From Fibrobacter sp. UWB10 (lineage in GTDB: Bacteria; Fibrobacterota; Fibrobacteria; Fibrobacterales; Fibrobacteraceae), in the NCBI RefSeq assembly GCF_900182935.1, contig NZ_FXUE01000002.1, positions 744,001 to 808,000 of the forward strand: 64,000 bases of DNA, given 5' to 3'. A program made the translations under genes and the position numbers. Below the pieces are notes generated by a model. It was not told where the DNA came from. It searched no databases and was given only the letters and a program-made list of their open reading frames with translations. The first letter of the stretch is position 1. Every line of letters starts with the position of its first letter. Positions 16,501-24,840 of this stretch are shown in pieces.

Positions 16501-16768
16501 GGAATCGCTCATCACGACCTACTACACCGAAAACGGCAAGAAGAAGAGCCTCCTCGTGATTAACAAGAGCCCGTACAGCGACTACGAACTCAAGTTGAAC
16601 ATTCCTGGCTTCAAGGGCAAGGCCACTGTCCAGACGCTCGACCGCAGCACTGAAAAGCTGAAGGAAGGCTGGGCAAACGATCCGTCCAAGAAGGCCAAGA
16701 AGGGTGTTGACGTGAGCAAGCCGATCAAGGTCGGCAAGCGCACTGTCACCCTCATCACGGTGGAATAA
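13580..16768 (+). CDS. GH51 endoglucanase-type enzyme with three N-terminal CBM11/30-like modules (Cel51A/EGF-like)
   Basis: A 1062-residue secreted glycoside hydrolase. After a signal peptide (to about residue 23, ATMA-Q) there are three related beta-sandwich modules, about residues 30-205, 245-430 and 450-620, each starting with an FxYxYGG or VVISDFEG-type strand and ending FEIWVDNIEI / ITIFVDQITF / FEIDNIKL, the pattern of CBM11/CBM30 modules. The catalytic domain (about 640-960) has the clan GH-A pair: acid/base Glu in YWEIGNE (about residue 761) and nucleophile Glu in LTEWNS (about residue 880), typical of GH51. A C-terminal beta domain follows. Size and layout match F. succinogenes endoglucanase F/Cel51A, a known cellulose-binding protein. 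Codon bias is very strong, which suggests high expression. Confidence 0.87.
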   Translation: MMKRTLTAATVALLGFGVTATMAQPKAPRVVPYKFFDEQYRPGGFDYAYGGKSKGITITKDGGYKSKAALNIKLDPSEYSGASVCLYNETFDLNKFMLDSKLEFMIKGKKGGEAVKVGLLDEEVSDGKKTQVVLPMNKYIQGGAVTTDWKKVSIPLVDFPDRGLYWDNTRKSEFPARIDWDKIAEIRFSIDKSGASDFEIWVDNIEIVKGNKKAAPKKKVVYWDENNDVIDGPKNPEKLDGKAKPVKNGTFYDNQLKGFSYSYGGLSAQREADSKTQGNPNVLALYIDNNDWSGVTYSLGEGKYIDLSKVRNKGGLYFWIKGKLGGEKVYVGILDNQGNDIKSQTKISLNDWIEGSKVSKDWKLVKIPLKKFGDKGKAWDANKQAEVAKDVQWNKIQEIRFSVGKGENQGEPGKPAPVTIFVDQITFTENIDWVDPDIKWDNWKSKAPDVVISDFEGKFGKDNWEPSFGPKSKAEIEMPYKTSKLDGNSLYIKHFEMSDWVDFVLDFTKNGAAHDAKQRDWTNHWGIMFDVYSERAWQSITVQIGDAGNELFVSNTGVPRGRTTVIVPFRTFSKFPYYQPPNAKENGVFDLKNVVSLDFKPGGEGSNGSFEIDNIKLTNQKEVKAAQRPALVKVEVKGTGDVINPNISGGLFGINAALWDGDMLDNPKFKVQTAEYAKRINHGIIRYPGGLRADDDHWKEILDNHDWMVDTDEFLAWLKKTGSNAMFTVNFGSGTEKEAADWVKHTNIDKKAGIVYWEIGNEVYGNWHPYYEKYGKDGGTIYGKRARKFIEAMKKVDPTIKVAVLGVLDGQWNDNVLKETGDIADGLIVHHYPQHFGEENDFALLSAPQDLVPIYSRLHKVVDKWTSHFKKDKKIELWLTEWNSVDFNPGPQTISLENGLFVADYLAMLATENVDNAQYWDIHNDITPEGGDYGYLTRSAEECMNCPRPSYWAFQMASDALRGKLLKTEISGDKESLITTYYTENGKKKSLLVINKSPYSDYELKLNIPGFKGKATVQTLDRSTEKLKEGWANDPSKKAKKGVDVSKPIKVGKRTVTLITVE

Positions 16769-16790
16769 TTCTCGCTTAAAAGCGAAAAAA

Positions 16791-16816
16791 GGGACCGCAG
16801 CAATGCGGCCCTTTTT
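16791..16816 (+). terminator. GH51 gene terminator
   Basis: GGGACCGCA-GCAA-TGCGGCCC (16791-16811) then TTTTT. A smaller CGCTT/AAGCG stem precedes it. Confidence 0.92.
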
Positions 16817-16857
16817 GTATTGTGTGGGCATTCTTTTAAACTGTTGAAAATCTCTAC

Positions 16858-17056
16858 GTACAGGCTAATTCACGTTTTAGTTTTCTTTTGGCCTGTACAT
16901 TTATGTCAAGAAAAGAATGTTTTGGTGTCTTGTACAGGCTAAACTCATTCATAAATGATATCTGGCCGGTACAAAGCATTTGTAGACAAAGTAATTTTTG
17001 AAAAAAACAAAAAAAATACAGGCTAAATCGACTTGAATTCTCGTTTTAGCCTGTAT
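16858..17056. repeat. three successive TACAGGCTAA inverted repeats
   Basis: Three imperfect hairpin units lie in the convergent gap. Unit 1: GTACAGGCTAA (16858-16868) with GCCTGTAC (16891-16898). Unit 2: GTACAGGCTAAA (16932-16943) with GGCCGGTAC (16964-16972). Unit 3: ATACAGGCTAAA (17016-17027) with a perfect TTTAGCCTGTAT (17045-17056). On the minus strand unit 3 is followed by TTTTTTTTGTTTTTTT and so serves as the glgB terminator. The unit spacing is 74 and 84 bp. Confidence 0.8.
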
Positions 17057-17090
17057 AATTTGATTTATCTGTGCTTTCTGGGCTTGAAAC

Positions 17091-19307
17091 CTATCGTTCC
17101 AGGCGGAAGTACACGGCAGCAAGCGGCGGAAGCTTGATATTCAGGCTCCACTGGCGATTCTGCCACGGAATGTCCTGCGTCCAGACTTCGCCGAAGTTGC
17201 CTACGTTAGAGCCGCCAAACATGGCTGCATCAGTGTTGAAGATTTCTTTCCACTTGCCGCGAGTCGGAGCGCCTAGGCGGTAGTCGTTGCGAACCACCGG
17301 CGTGAAGTTGAACACGCAAAGGATTTCATTCCCGTGGTCATCCTTACGCACGAAGCTTACGATGGAATTGTCGGCATCGTCGCACCAGATCCATTCAAAG
17401 CCTGTGTAGTAGTGGTCGATTTCCCAGAACGGGGCGTTTTCCTTGTACAGGTGGTTCAGAACCTTCATCATCTGCAAGAGCTTGCCGTGGCTATCCCAGC
17501 TGATCAAGTGCCAGTCGAGGGAGCGCTTTTCGTTCCATTCGCGGAACTGACCGAAATCGTTGCCCATGAAGTTGAGCTTCTTGCCCGGATGCGCATACTG
17601 GAAGGCGTAGGTGAGGCGGAGGTTTGCAAACTTCTGCCAGTTGTCGCCCGGCATCTTGCCAAGCATTGAACCCTTGCCGTGCACCACTTCGTCGTGGCTG
17701 AACACCTGAATGAAGTTTTCGCTGTAAGCGTACACCATGCTGAAAGTCAACTGGTTGTGGTGGTACTTACGGTGAACCGGTTCGTGCTGAATGTAGCTGA
17801 GGAAGTCATTCATCCAGCCCATGTTCCACTTGTAGTGGAATCCGAGGCCGCCCTGCTCAGGCGGACGCGTAATGCTCGGGAAACTAGTGGATTCTTCGGC
17901 AATTAAAATCGCATGCGGCGTGAGTCGACCCATGATGCTGTTCAGGTGCTTCAGGAATTCGAGCGTATCGTAGTTGATGTTGCCGCCGTCTTTGTTCGGC
18001 ACCCACTGGCCGGGGCCCTTACCGTAGTCGAGGTAAAGCATCGATGCCACGGCGTCGACGCGCAGGCCGTCGCAGTGGAATTCCTTGAGCCAGTACATGG
18101 CGTTAGCAATGAGGAAGTTCTTGACTTCGTTACGGCCCAGGTTAAAGATGTAGGTGCCCCAGTGCGGGTGTTCACCCTGGCGCGGGTCGGCATGTTCGTA
18201 ACAGGCGGTGCCGTCGAAACGTCCGAGAGCGTGGGCGTCTTTCGGAAAGTGTGCCGGAACCCAGTCCACAATCACGCCGATTTCGTTCTGGTGGCAGAGG
18301 TCCACAAAGTGGCGGAACTGGTCGGGTGTGCCGTAGCGGCTCGTGGGGGAATAGTAACCAGTCACCTGGTAGCCCCAAGATTCATCGAGCGGGTGTTCGG
18401 CAAGCGGCAAGAATTCCACGTGGGTGTAGCCCATTTCCTTGAGGTAAGGAATCAAGGTTTCTGCAAGTTCGTCCCAGTTCAAGAATCGGTCCGGATTTGC
18501 GGGGTCGCGACGCCAAGAGCCGGCGTGGACTTCGTAAATGTTCATGGGCGAACCGAAGACCTTGGTTGCCCAATGCGTGGTCATGTAAAGGTCGTCGCCC
18601 CATTCGTAGCCGTCGAGGTGAGTGGTAATGGAGGCGGTTGCCGGTCGGACTTCGCTGAGCTTCGCAAGTGGGTCCACCTTCACGTGCAGGTTGCCGTCGG
18701 CACCATGAATTTCGAAGCGGTAGAGTTCGCCTTCGCCAATGTTCGGAATAAAGATTTCCCAAATGCCGGTGCTGCCGAGCATGCGCATCTGGTGGCGGCG
18801 GCCGTCCCAGCTGTTAAAGCTGCCGACCACGGAGACCGCGTGGGCGTTCGGAGCCCAAACGGCAAAGTGTACGCCTTTAAAGCCCTGGTGTTCTACAAGG
18901 TTTGCGCCCAGTTTGCGGTACAGTTCATAGTGCGTGCCGCTCGTAATCAAGTGGCGGTCAAAGTCACTAAGTACAGGGAGGAATGCATACGGGTCGGTCA
19001 GCGTGTATTCGTTGCCGTCGTCTTGGCGAATGACCAAGTTATAAAAGAAAGGTTCGTATTCCTTGTCGAGAATGGCTTCGAAAAATCCTGTGTTACCAAG
19101 CTTCATGAAGTCGAACTCGAACTCGCCGTCGCAAGATTCACCACGAATAAAACTTGCCTGCGGCTGGTAAGTGCGAATCACCGTCTTCACGCCGCGGTCC
19201 GTATTCAGCGGATGCAAACCCAAAATTGAAAAAGGATCCTTTGTATTAAAATCCCAAATGGCACGCATGTCTTCCGAAGTCAAGCTCGTGAAGTCATTCC
19301 ATTCCAT
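17091..19307 (-). CDS. glgB: 1,4-alpha-glucan branching enzyme
   Basis: Introduces alpha-1,6 branches into glycogen, which Fibrobacter stores in large amounts. The 738-residue product has an N1/CBM48 region (about 1-220, GLHPLNTDRGVKTVIRTYQPQA and VHFAVWAPNAHAVSVVGSFNSWDGR), then the GH13 barrel with DWVPAHFP, GLRVDAVASMLY (nucleophile Asp), AEEST (acid Glu) and SHDEVVHGKGS, and an all-beta C-terminal domain ending PPLAAVYFRLER. The start at 19307 was chosen for the SD AGGAG 6 nt upstream; upstream in-frame codons lack one. Single gene, divergent from the pyridoxamine kinase gene. Confidence 0.97.
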   Translation of the reverse strand: MEWNDFTSLTSEDMRAIWDFNTKDPFSILGLHPLNTDRGVKTVIRTYQPQASFIRGESCDGEFEFDFMKLGNTGFFEAILDKEYEPFFYNLVIRQDDGNEYTLTDPYAFLPVLSDFDRHLITSGTHYELYRKLGANLVEHQGFKGVHFAVWAPNAHAVSVVGSFNSWDGRRHQMRMLGSTGIWEIFIPNIGEGELYRFEIHGADGNLHVKVDPLAKLSEVRPATASITTHLDGYEWGDDLYMTTHWATKVFGSPMNIYEVHAGSWRRDPANPDRFLNWDELAETLIPYLKEMGYTHVEFLPLAEHPLDESWGYQVTGYYSPTSRYGTPDQFRHFVDLCHQNEIGVIVDWVPAHFPKDAHALGRFDGTACYEHADPRQGEHPHWGTYIFNLGRNEVKNFLIANAMYWLKEFHCDGLRVDAVASMLYLDYGKGPGQWVPNKDGGNINYDTLEFLKHLNSIMGRLTPHAILIAEESTSFPSITRPPEQGGLGFHYKWNMGWMNDFLSYIQHEPVHRKYHHNQLTFSMVYAYSENFIQVFSHDEVVHGKGSMLGKMPGDNWQKFANLRLTYAFQYAHPGKKLNFMGNDFGQFREWNEKRSLDWHLISWDSHGKLLQMMKVLNHLYKENAPFWEIDHYYTGFEWIWCDDADNSIVSFVRKDDHGNEILCVFNFTPVVRNDYRLGAPTRGKWKEIFNTDAAMFGGSNVGNFGEVWTQDIPWQNRQWSLNIKLPPLAAVYFRLER

Positions 19308-19394
19308 ATCATACTCCTGTAAAACACCTAGTTGTAATGTCATAAATATAACTTAATCAAAAAAAATGGGGCTTTGCAATTCTATATTTGGGGC

Positions 19395-20228
19395 ATGTAC
19401 AGGCGAGTCCTTACGATTCAAGATATTTCGTGCTTTGGACAGTGCTCCCTCACGGTGGCACTGCCGATTATTTCTGCGTGCGGTGTCGAGACGGCGGTGT
19501 TGCCGTCGGCGATTCTTTCGACCCATACGGGCGGCTTTACGGGCTGGACATTCCAGGACCTGACTAAAGAAATGTTGCCGATTAGCGAGCACTGGCGCGT
19601 GGCTGATATCCGCTTCGATGCTTTCTATACCGGTTATCTGGGTTCTATCGAGCAAATCAACATGGTTCAGCACATTATGGACACCAACGGTGTCGATGGT
19701 GCGATTCGGGTGGTAGACCCTGCCATGGCTGACAACGGGGCGCTTTACCCCGGCTTTAACATGGAATTTGTCGCTGCCATGAAGGATTTGTGCGCCCATG
19801 CCGATGTTTTGCTCCCGAACATGACCGAAGCTTGTATGCTCACCGATACAGAGTATAGCGAAAACATTGACCGCGAAACGGTCGAAATGCTGTGCAAAAA
19901 GCTCTGCGCATTGGGCACCAAGTCGGTGGTGCTGACCGGTGTCGGGTTCCGCGCGGGATACACGGGCGTGATGCTTTACGACGGTAAGGATTTCAATTAC
20001 TACGAACACAAGAAGATTACCAAGGGCTTTAACGGCACGGGTGACTGCTATGCCTCGGCATTTGTGGGTGCTATGCTCCGTGGCCGTTCCATGGTCGATG
20101 CAGCCCGAATTGCGGCTGACTTTGTGTTGGAATGTATCGAAAAAACGTACGAAGACAAGTTTCACTGGTATGGAGTCAAGTTTGAACTTGCGCTCCCGAG
20201 CTTGATTAAAAATTTAGCAGACGAGTAG
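19395..20228 (+). CDS. pyridoxamine/pyridoxal kinase
   Basis: A 277-residue ribokinase-fold enzyme of the PdxK/PdxY group that phosphorylates vitamin B6 vitamers. The N-terminus (VLTIQDISCFGQCSLTVALPIISACGVE...LSTHTGGF) is highly typical, followed by VVDPAMAD, LLPNMTEACMLT and the anion-hole loop GFNGTGDCYASAF with the catalytic Asp. The ATG at 19395 lies 6 nt after TATATT (19383-19388); an ATG upstream of the -10 was rejected. The thioesterase gene follows after 6 bp, so the two may be one unit. Confidence 0.9.
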   Translation: MYRRVLTIQDISCFGQCSLTVALPIISACGVETAVLPSAILSTHTGGFTGWTFQDLTKEMLPISEHWRVADIRFDAFYTGYLGSIEQINMVQHIMDTNGVDGAIRVVDPAMADNGALYPGFNMEFVAAMKDLCAHADVLLPNMTEACMLTDTEYSENIDRETVEMLCKKLCALGTKSVVLTGVGFRAGYTGVMLYDGKDFNYYEHKKITKGFNGTGDCYASAFVGAMLRGRSMVDAARIAADFVLECIEKTYEDKFHWYGVKFELALPSLIKNLADE

Positions 20229-20234
20229 GTTCTT

Positions 20235-20666
20235 ATGGCAATTGCGATGGAAGAAACGGTTGACCCGATGCAGTTTACGCAGGTGTTCAAGGTAACGCCT
20301 GAGATGATTGACGACAACCACCATTTCAACAATGTGTGGTCGGTGCAGTGGATACAGGATATCGCGATTGCCCATTCCGATTCCGTGGGCGGTACGCAGC
20401 TGATGCGTGACCTGGGTGCTGGCTGGATGATTCACGTGCAGCACGTGGAATACAAGAACCAGGCTTTCCTCGGCGATGAAATTCGCGGAACCACGTGGGT
20501 GGCTGCCTACGGTAAAGTGGCCAGCTTACGCAAATGCCGTTTTGAACGCGTCTCTGACGGCAAGGTGATTTTTGAATCGGAAACCCAGTGGGTGCTTGTC
20601 GACATGAAACGCGGCCGTCCCATGGCCATTTCCGACGAAATGAAACGCCTGTACGTCGGACACTAG
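20235..20666 (+). CDS. hotdog-fold acyl-CoA/acyl-ACP thioesterase
   Basis: A 143-residue 4-hydroxybenzoyl-CoA-thioesterase-like protein. It shows the family opening TPEMIDDNHHFNNVWSVQWIQD (the D-x-N/HHFN active-site segment), the long helix, WMIHVQHVEYKNQAFLGDEIRGTTWV and the return strands to WVLVDMKRGRPMAI. Such enzymes release fatty or other acids from CoA or ACP; the substrate is unknown. It starts 6 bp after the kinase stop and ends before a pair of hairpin repeats. Confidence 0.82.
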   Translation: MAIAMEETVDPMQFTQVFKVTPEMIDDNHHFNNVWSVQWIQDIAIAHSDSVGGTQLMRDLGAGWMIHVQHVEYKNQAFLGDEIRGTTWVAAYGKVASLRKCRFERVSDGKVIFESETQWVLVDMKRGRPMAISDEMKRLYVGH

Positions 20667-20678
20667 TCACCCTGAATG

Positions 20679-20747
20679 TCATCCTGAGGACGCTCAGGAT
20701 CAGCATTTCAATCCACATTGTCATCCTGAACTTGGTTCAGGATCAGC
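20679..20747 (+). repeat. two GTCATCCTGA hairpin repeats
   Basis: Unit 1: GTCATCCTGA..TCAGGATCAGC at 20679-20705. Unit 2: GTCATCCTGAACTTGG followed by TTCAGGATCAGC at 20720-20747, then TTTTATTTT. They resemble the widespread bacterial intergenic palindromes built on CCTGAAC/GTTCAGG, and the second can act as a terminator. Confidence 0.7.
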
Positions 20748-20749
20748 TT

Positions 20750-22186
20750 TTATTTTAAGAAATACTCTGCAATCCGTTGGATTCTTGCCCGGAGGCTTTT
20801 TTCGTTGCCTTTGTGGTACGGCGGGTACAGGAATGTCATGGTGTCGAGGGCACTCTGCCGCATTACGTTGCGTTCGTGGCTGAATGTCTTGAATCCGTAA
20901 ATCCCGTGGTAATTGCCGGTACCGCTCATGCCCACGCCGCCAAACGGAACCGACTGATTTGCAATCTGCAAAATGCAATGGTTTACGCAAGTAGAGCCCG
21001 AGGTCGTGCGGGCGATGACTTCGTTGATTTTCACTTCGGACTTTCCGAAAATGTAGAGTGCCAGCGGCTTCGGACGCGCTTGAACGAAGGCAATTGCCTC
21101 TTCTAATGAATCGTAGGCGATAATTGGGAGAATCGGTCCGAAAATTTCGGATTCCATAATGCGCATGTCGGGCTTGACATCTGTCAGCACGGTTGCGGGC
21201 GTGTAACGGTTTTCAATATCTTCGGGGCTGAATTGTGCGCCCAAGACAGCTTTCGCGCCGTTGTCCAAGGCGTCCTTGATGAGAGCTTGATGGCGTTCGA
21301 CAGAACGACTTTCTACAATGTGCACAAAAATCTCGGAGTTACGGCGGGCCTCATCGGTATCGCCATACATCTTCTTTATGTTGTCTGCAATGGCTTCGGC
21401 CAGCGGTTGCATTAAACGTTGCGGGCAAAGCATGTAGTCGGGAGCAATACAGGTCTGGCCTGCATTCAGGCACTTGCCCCAAGCAAGTTTCTTCGCAGCA
21501 TCCTTGATTTTGACATCATCCAGAACAATCACCGGCGATTTTCCGCCGAGCTCAAGTGTAACGCCGGCATGAATTTTTGCAGCTTCTTCTGCCACATGGG
21601 CACCCACGTTCGGGCTACCCGTAAAGAACACATGGTCGAAGGGGAGAGCGAGCAACTGGTCGCCAATTTCGGCACCTGCGCCCTGCACGACGGCCACTTC
21701 GTTTGGCGGGAATACATCTTTAATAATCGATTCTAGAACTTCGGCGACATGAGGAGTCTTGTGGCTCGGCTTCGCAATCACCACGTTGCCCGCGGCGACC
21801 GCTGCAACAATCGGCGAAATAAACAGCAAGAACGGATAATTCCACGGGGCCATAATCAGCACGCGGCCCTTGGGCTCAAAGTGACTCACGCTTGAATTCA
21901 GCGGGAACAGAAAACTCCAGCTACCGTTTTGGTCTTCGACCCAATCGGGCAAATGATTCACGGTATGATTGATTTCTTGCAGAGCAGGGTAGACTTCGGT
22001 GAGCCATGCTTCGGTCTTCGGCTTATGAAAGTCGGCCCATACGGCATCGTAAAATTCCTGTTGTCTCGTTTCAATCGCCTTGTGAAGTTTTAGTAACTTG
22101 GCGATGCGTTCTTTCACGCTTGATTGTGCAATTTTCCAGCGGTTTTCACCCTGCGCATCAAAAAGAGTTTTCAAGGAATCGTTCAT
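20750..22186 (-). CDS. aldehyde dehydrogenase (class 3-like)
   Basis: A 478-residue NAD(P)-dependent aldehyde dehydrogenase. Motifs: MAPWNYPF, AKPSHKTPHVAEVL, FFTGSPNVGAHV (nucleotide binding), the catalytic Glu in TLELGGKSP and the catalytic Cys in NAGQTCIAPDY, and the class 3-like C-terminus NHCILQIANQSVPFGGVGMSGTGNYHG. It has no transit or membrane tail that I can see. It likely oxidises medium or long aliphatic or aromatic aldehydes. The start at 22186 lies 6 nt after TATATT with TTGAGT 18 nt further up; an ATG 12 codons upstream would lie before the -10. Confidence 0.92.
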   Translation of the reverse strand: MNDSLKTLFDAQGENRWKIAQSSVKERIAKLLKLHKAIETRQQEFYDAVWADFHKPKTEAWLTEVYPALQEINHTVNHLPDWVEDQNGSWSFLFPLNSSVSHFEPKGRVLIMAPWNYPFLLFISPIVAAVAAGNVVIAKPSHKTPHVAEVLESIIKDVFPPNEVAVVQGAGAEIGDQLLALPFDHVFFTGSPNVGAHVAEEAAKIHAGVTLELGGKSPVIVLDDVKIKDAAKKLAWGKCLNAGQTCIAPDYMLCPQRLMQPLAEAIADNIKKMYGDTDEARRNSEIFVHIVESRSVERHQALIKDALDNGAKAVLGAQFSPEDIENRYTPATVLTDVKPDMRIMESEIFGPILPIIAYDSLEEAIAFVQARPKPLALYIFGKSEVKINEVIARTTSGSTCVNHCILQIANQSVPFGGVGMSGTGNYHGIYGFKTFSHERNVMRQSALDTMTFLYPPYHKGNEKSLRARIQRIAEYFLK

Positions 22187-22285
22187 AACGAAAATATAAG
22201 TTTTTTGTTGATACAAACTCAACTATTATCGAATGAGTATAAGCAGACTAATGACTTTATCAATCTTTTTTTATAGATTATAGAC

Positions 22286-22798
22286 ATGGCATCTTTAATT
22301 GAATACAAAGGTAAACGTCCGGTCTTGGGCGAACGCGTTTTTATCGCCGATGGTGCAAAAGTCATTGGCGATGTCGAAATCGGAGATGATTCTTCGGTGT
22401 TCTATAACGCTGTCATTCGCGCAGACCTTGCTGAAATTCGAATCGGCAAACGTACCAATATTCAAGACAATGTAACAGTCCATCTTTCGACTGGGGTTGG
22501 CGTGCATGTGGGCGACAATGTAACCGTTGGCCACAATGCCATTTTGCATGCCTGCGATGTAGACGATAACGTGCTGATTGGCATGGGTGCAATCCTTATG
22601 GACGGCGTGCATATCAAGTCGGACAGTGTAGTTGCTGCCGGTGCCGTTGTCACGCAGAACAAGGAATTTCCGGAACGCAGTCTGATTGTGGGCGCTCCGG
22701 CGCATGTGGTACGCGAACTGACCGAAGACGAAATTCGCAAATTCCACGAAAATGCAGAACATTATTTGATTGTGAAAGACGAATTGATGAAGGTGTAG
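22286..22798 (+). CDS. gamma-carbonic-anhydrase-like left-handed beta-helix protein
   Basis: A 170-residue hexapeptide-repeat protein of the YrdA/PaaY/CamH group. Repeats run from residue 15 to about 135 (FIADGAKVIGDVEIGDD, VIRADLAEIRIGKRTNIQDN). The metal-binding His positions are visible in VTVHLS, VGHNAILHAC. The C-terminal helix (LTEDEIRKFHENAEHYLIV) is typical. Members may be carbonic anhydrases or acyl-CoA-binding proteins. A lipid kinase gene follows after 3 bp, forming the start of a likely operon through lpxD. Confidence 0.88.
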   Translation: MASLIEYKGKRPVLGERVFIADGAKVIGDVEIGDDSSVFYNAVIRADLAEIRIGKRTNIQDNVTVHLSTGVGVHVGDNVTVGHNAILHACDVDDNVLIGMGAILMDGVHIKSDSVVAAGAVVTQNKEFPERSLIVGAPAHVVRELTEDEIRKFHENAEHYLIVKDELMKV

Positions 22799-22801
22799 AC
22801 C

Positions 22802-23764
22802 ATGTATAAATTTGTCTTTCTCATAAATCCAATCAGTGGCGGCGGCCAGGGCAAGGTGATTCACCAATTCTTGCCCGAAATTATGGCGTCGCTCAATTAT
22901 ACGGAAGACCAGTGGAAGGCCGAATTTACAACGATCGATGGCCTTGAAAAGCAGATTAGCGATGCGCTTGCCAATACCGAAAAGTTGGTTGCCGTCGGTG
23001 GCGATGGCACCGTGTCTTCCGTGCTTTCGGTCATGGTCTCTTCGGAATACGCGAAATCCGTAAAAATCGGCCTGATTCCCCTTGGTACGGGTAACGATCT
23101 TGCCCGCGTTTTGAACCTTTACAAGCCCTATGTGGACAAGGGTCTTCTGTTCCTGGTGCGCAGGCTTTTGCAGGCCAAGGCACGACCCTTCGATATCTGG
23201 AAGGTGAACGGGAAAATCGCTTTTGCGAACTATTTTTCGGGCGGAATCGATGCCCGAATTGCTCACGATTTTAACCGTGCCCGTGCCAATGGCGAATTCA
23301 ATTCGAATTCTGTGCTCGTGAACAAGCTGCACTATGTCAAGAGTTTCTTTGCGGACCGTTCTTACGCCCTCAAGAAAGGCAAACTTTCGTTTGTGGATGC
23401 TGAAGGCCGTCGTTGGCAAAAGATTCTGGATGGTCACCGCACCGTGATTGTGGGCAATATCCCGAGTTTTGCAAGTGGCGCAAATCCGTTCTACAAGTCC
23501 GACATGGCGGACGGCCTGCTCGAAATTGTATGCGTGCCGAACATGTTCAGGTTCTTGCTGGCCATTGCCGTCGGAAACTTGCCTGTAATCGGAAATCTGG
23601 TCAAGAAGTATTTTATCAAGACTCGCAAGGCAAAATCCGTTAAGCTTGAATTTGCCGAAGACGAATTCTTGCAGCTCGATGGCGAAGATCTGAGCGGTAA
23701 ACTCGGCGGCCATGTAGACATTGACTTTGCCTGCAAGGTGCAGATTATGGCGCTGGGGGAATAA
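22802..23764 (+). CDS. diacylglycerol/lipid kinase family protein
   Basis: A 320-residue DAGK-catalytic-domain protein (DgkB/YegS type) that phosphorylates a lipid, probably diacylglycerol or a related molecule. Motifs: FLINPISGGGQGK at the N-terminus, VAVGGDGTVSSV (nucleotide-binding GGDGT), GLIPLGTGNDLARVL, and the C-terminal D-G-LLEIVCVPN. No membrane helix is seen. The stop overlaps the lpxD start (TAATG at 23764), which suggests co-translation with lipid A synthesis and perhaps a link to envelope lipid recycling. Confidence 0.9.
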   Translation: MYKFVFLINPISGGGQGKVIHQFLPEIMASLNYTEDQWKAEFTTIDGLEKQISDALANTEKLVAVGGDGTVSSVLSVMVSSEYAKSVKIGLIPLGTGNDLARVLNLYKPYVDKGLLFLVRRLLQAKARPFDIWKVNGKIAFANYFSGGIDARIAHDFNRARANGEFNSNSVLVNKLHYVKSFFADRSYALKKGKLSFVDAEGRRWQKILDGHRTVIVGNIPSFASGANPFYKSDMADGLLEIVCVPNMFRFLLAIAVGNLPVIGNLVKKYFIKTRKAKSVKLEFAEDEFLQLDGEDLSGKLGGHVDIDFACKVQIMALGE

Positions 23765-24837
23765 TGTTCTCCGTTCGCGCCTCAGACATTGTCGATTACC
23801 TGCAAAACATATCCCAAATTGAATGTCGCGTCTTGCGCGAATCGCCAGAGGTTACTTTGACGGGCTTTGCGGCACTTACGCAGGCTCGCGAAAACGACGT
23901 GAGTTTCTGGGTGGGTCGCGTCGAGAGCGTGACGCATGCGAACGGTCCTTCGAACGATGATTTGAAAAAGACGGCTGCCGGCCTCCTATTCGTGCCTTCT
24001 GTGGCTGCGCAATCGGGCGAGGTTTCGTTCACCGAGATTTTCCCGAATGCAAAGAACATTATTGCTGTCGCTGAACCTTACCATGCCATGGTCAAGTTTC
24101 TGGAGCATTTCGAGGGCAACGGATTCACCGACAATATGGAATCGGGTGTGCATTTTGACTGCGACTACATGGGCGTGGGCTATGGCGAAAACGGCCCCTG
24201 GATTCACCCGTCGGCGGTTGTCGAAGGCTTTGTTGACGAAGGCTGCTTTGTCGGGCCCGGCTGCGTCGTGATGCGCGGTGCAAGCGTCGGGCGAGGCTGC
24301 CGCCTAGAATCAAACGTGACCATTTACCCGAATGTCATCGTGGGCGAGGGCTGCATTTTTCAAGCGGGCGTCGTGGTCGGTAGCCGCGGGTTCGGGTTTT
24401 ACGAGCACGAAGGCGAGCGCCGCATGGTGCCGCATTTTGCAGGAGTGCGCATCGGGAACCGCTCAAGCTTTGGCGCGAACACGGTCGTGGCGGCCGGATT
24501 CATTTCTCCGACGACCATCGGTGACAATTGCCATCTGGATTCCATGGTGCAGATTGCACACAACTGCGTTCTCGGCAATAACATTTACATGGCCTCGCAG
24601 ACGGCGCTTGGCGGCACGACGATCCTCGAAGACGGTGTGCAGTTTGCGGGCGGCGCAAAGGCGGCGGGGCACTTGACCGTGGGCAAGAATGCGATTGTGA
24701 CGGCGAAAGCGGGCGTGACCAAGAGCGTTCCCGCTGGCAAGACCGTTGCTGGGTTCCCCGCAATTGACATCGACATCTGGCGTCGTCAAATGGTCGAGCT
24801 CCGCGTCATGGCGAAGAAGAGTAAAAATGTGAAATGA
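23764..24837 (+). CDS. lpxD: UDP-3-O-acylglucosamine N-acyltransferase
   Basis: The third step of lipid A synthesis: N-acylates UDP-3-O-acyl-glucosamine using acyl-ACP. The 357-residue protein has the N-terminal uridine-binding domain (about 1-115, LTQARENDVSFWV), a left-handed beta-helix of hexapeptide repeats (VHFDCDYMGVG... to about 310) with the catalytic-His region MVQIAHNCVLGNN, and the C-terminal helices (MVELRVMAKK). It is coupled to the lipid kinase gene by TAATG and followed after 113 bp by lpxC, so the lipid A genes are clustered. Confidence 0.93.
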   Translation: MFSVRASDIVDYLQNISQIECRVLRESPEVTLTGFAALTQARENDVSFWVGRVESVTHANGPSNDDLKKTAAGLLFVPSVAAQSGEVSFTEIFPNAKNIIAVAEPYHAMVKFLEHFEGNGFTDNMESGVHFDCDYMGVGYGENGPWIHPSAVVEGFVDEGCFVGPGCVVMRGASVGRGCRLESNVTIYPNVIVGEGCIFQAGVVVGSRGFGFYEHEGERRMVPHFAGVRIGNRSSFGANTVVAAGFISPTTIGDNCHLDSMVQIAHNCVLGNNIYMASQTALGGTTILEDGVQFAGGAKAAGHLTVGKNAIVTAKAGVTKSVPAGKTVAGFPAIDIDIWRRQMVELRVMAKKSKNVK

Positions 24838-24840
24838 GAA

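Noticed and set aside
13550-16831. An open frame of about 1090 codons antisense to the GH51 gene
   Set aside because: It is the mirror of strong, C-ending codon bias in the real gene. It has no SD, lacks a sensible protein composition, and the GH51 frame has full motif support. The same applies to long antisense frames opposite prfC, gatB, glgB and the U32 gene.
20679-20747. Possible insertion-sequence ends around the GTCATCCTGA hairpins
   Set aside because: No transposase, no target duplication, and the units are short palindromes of a kind common after genes in many bacteria.
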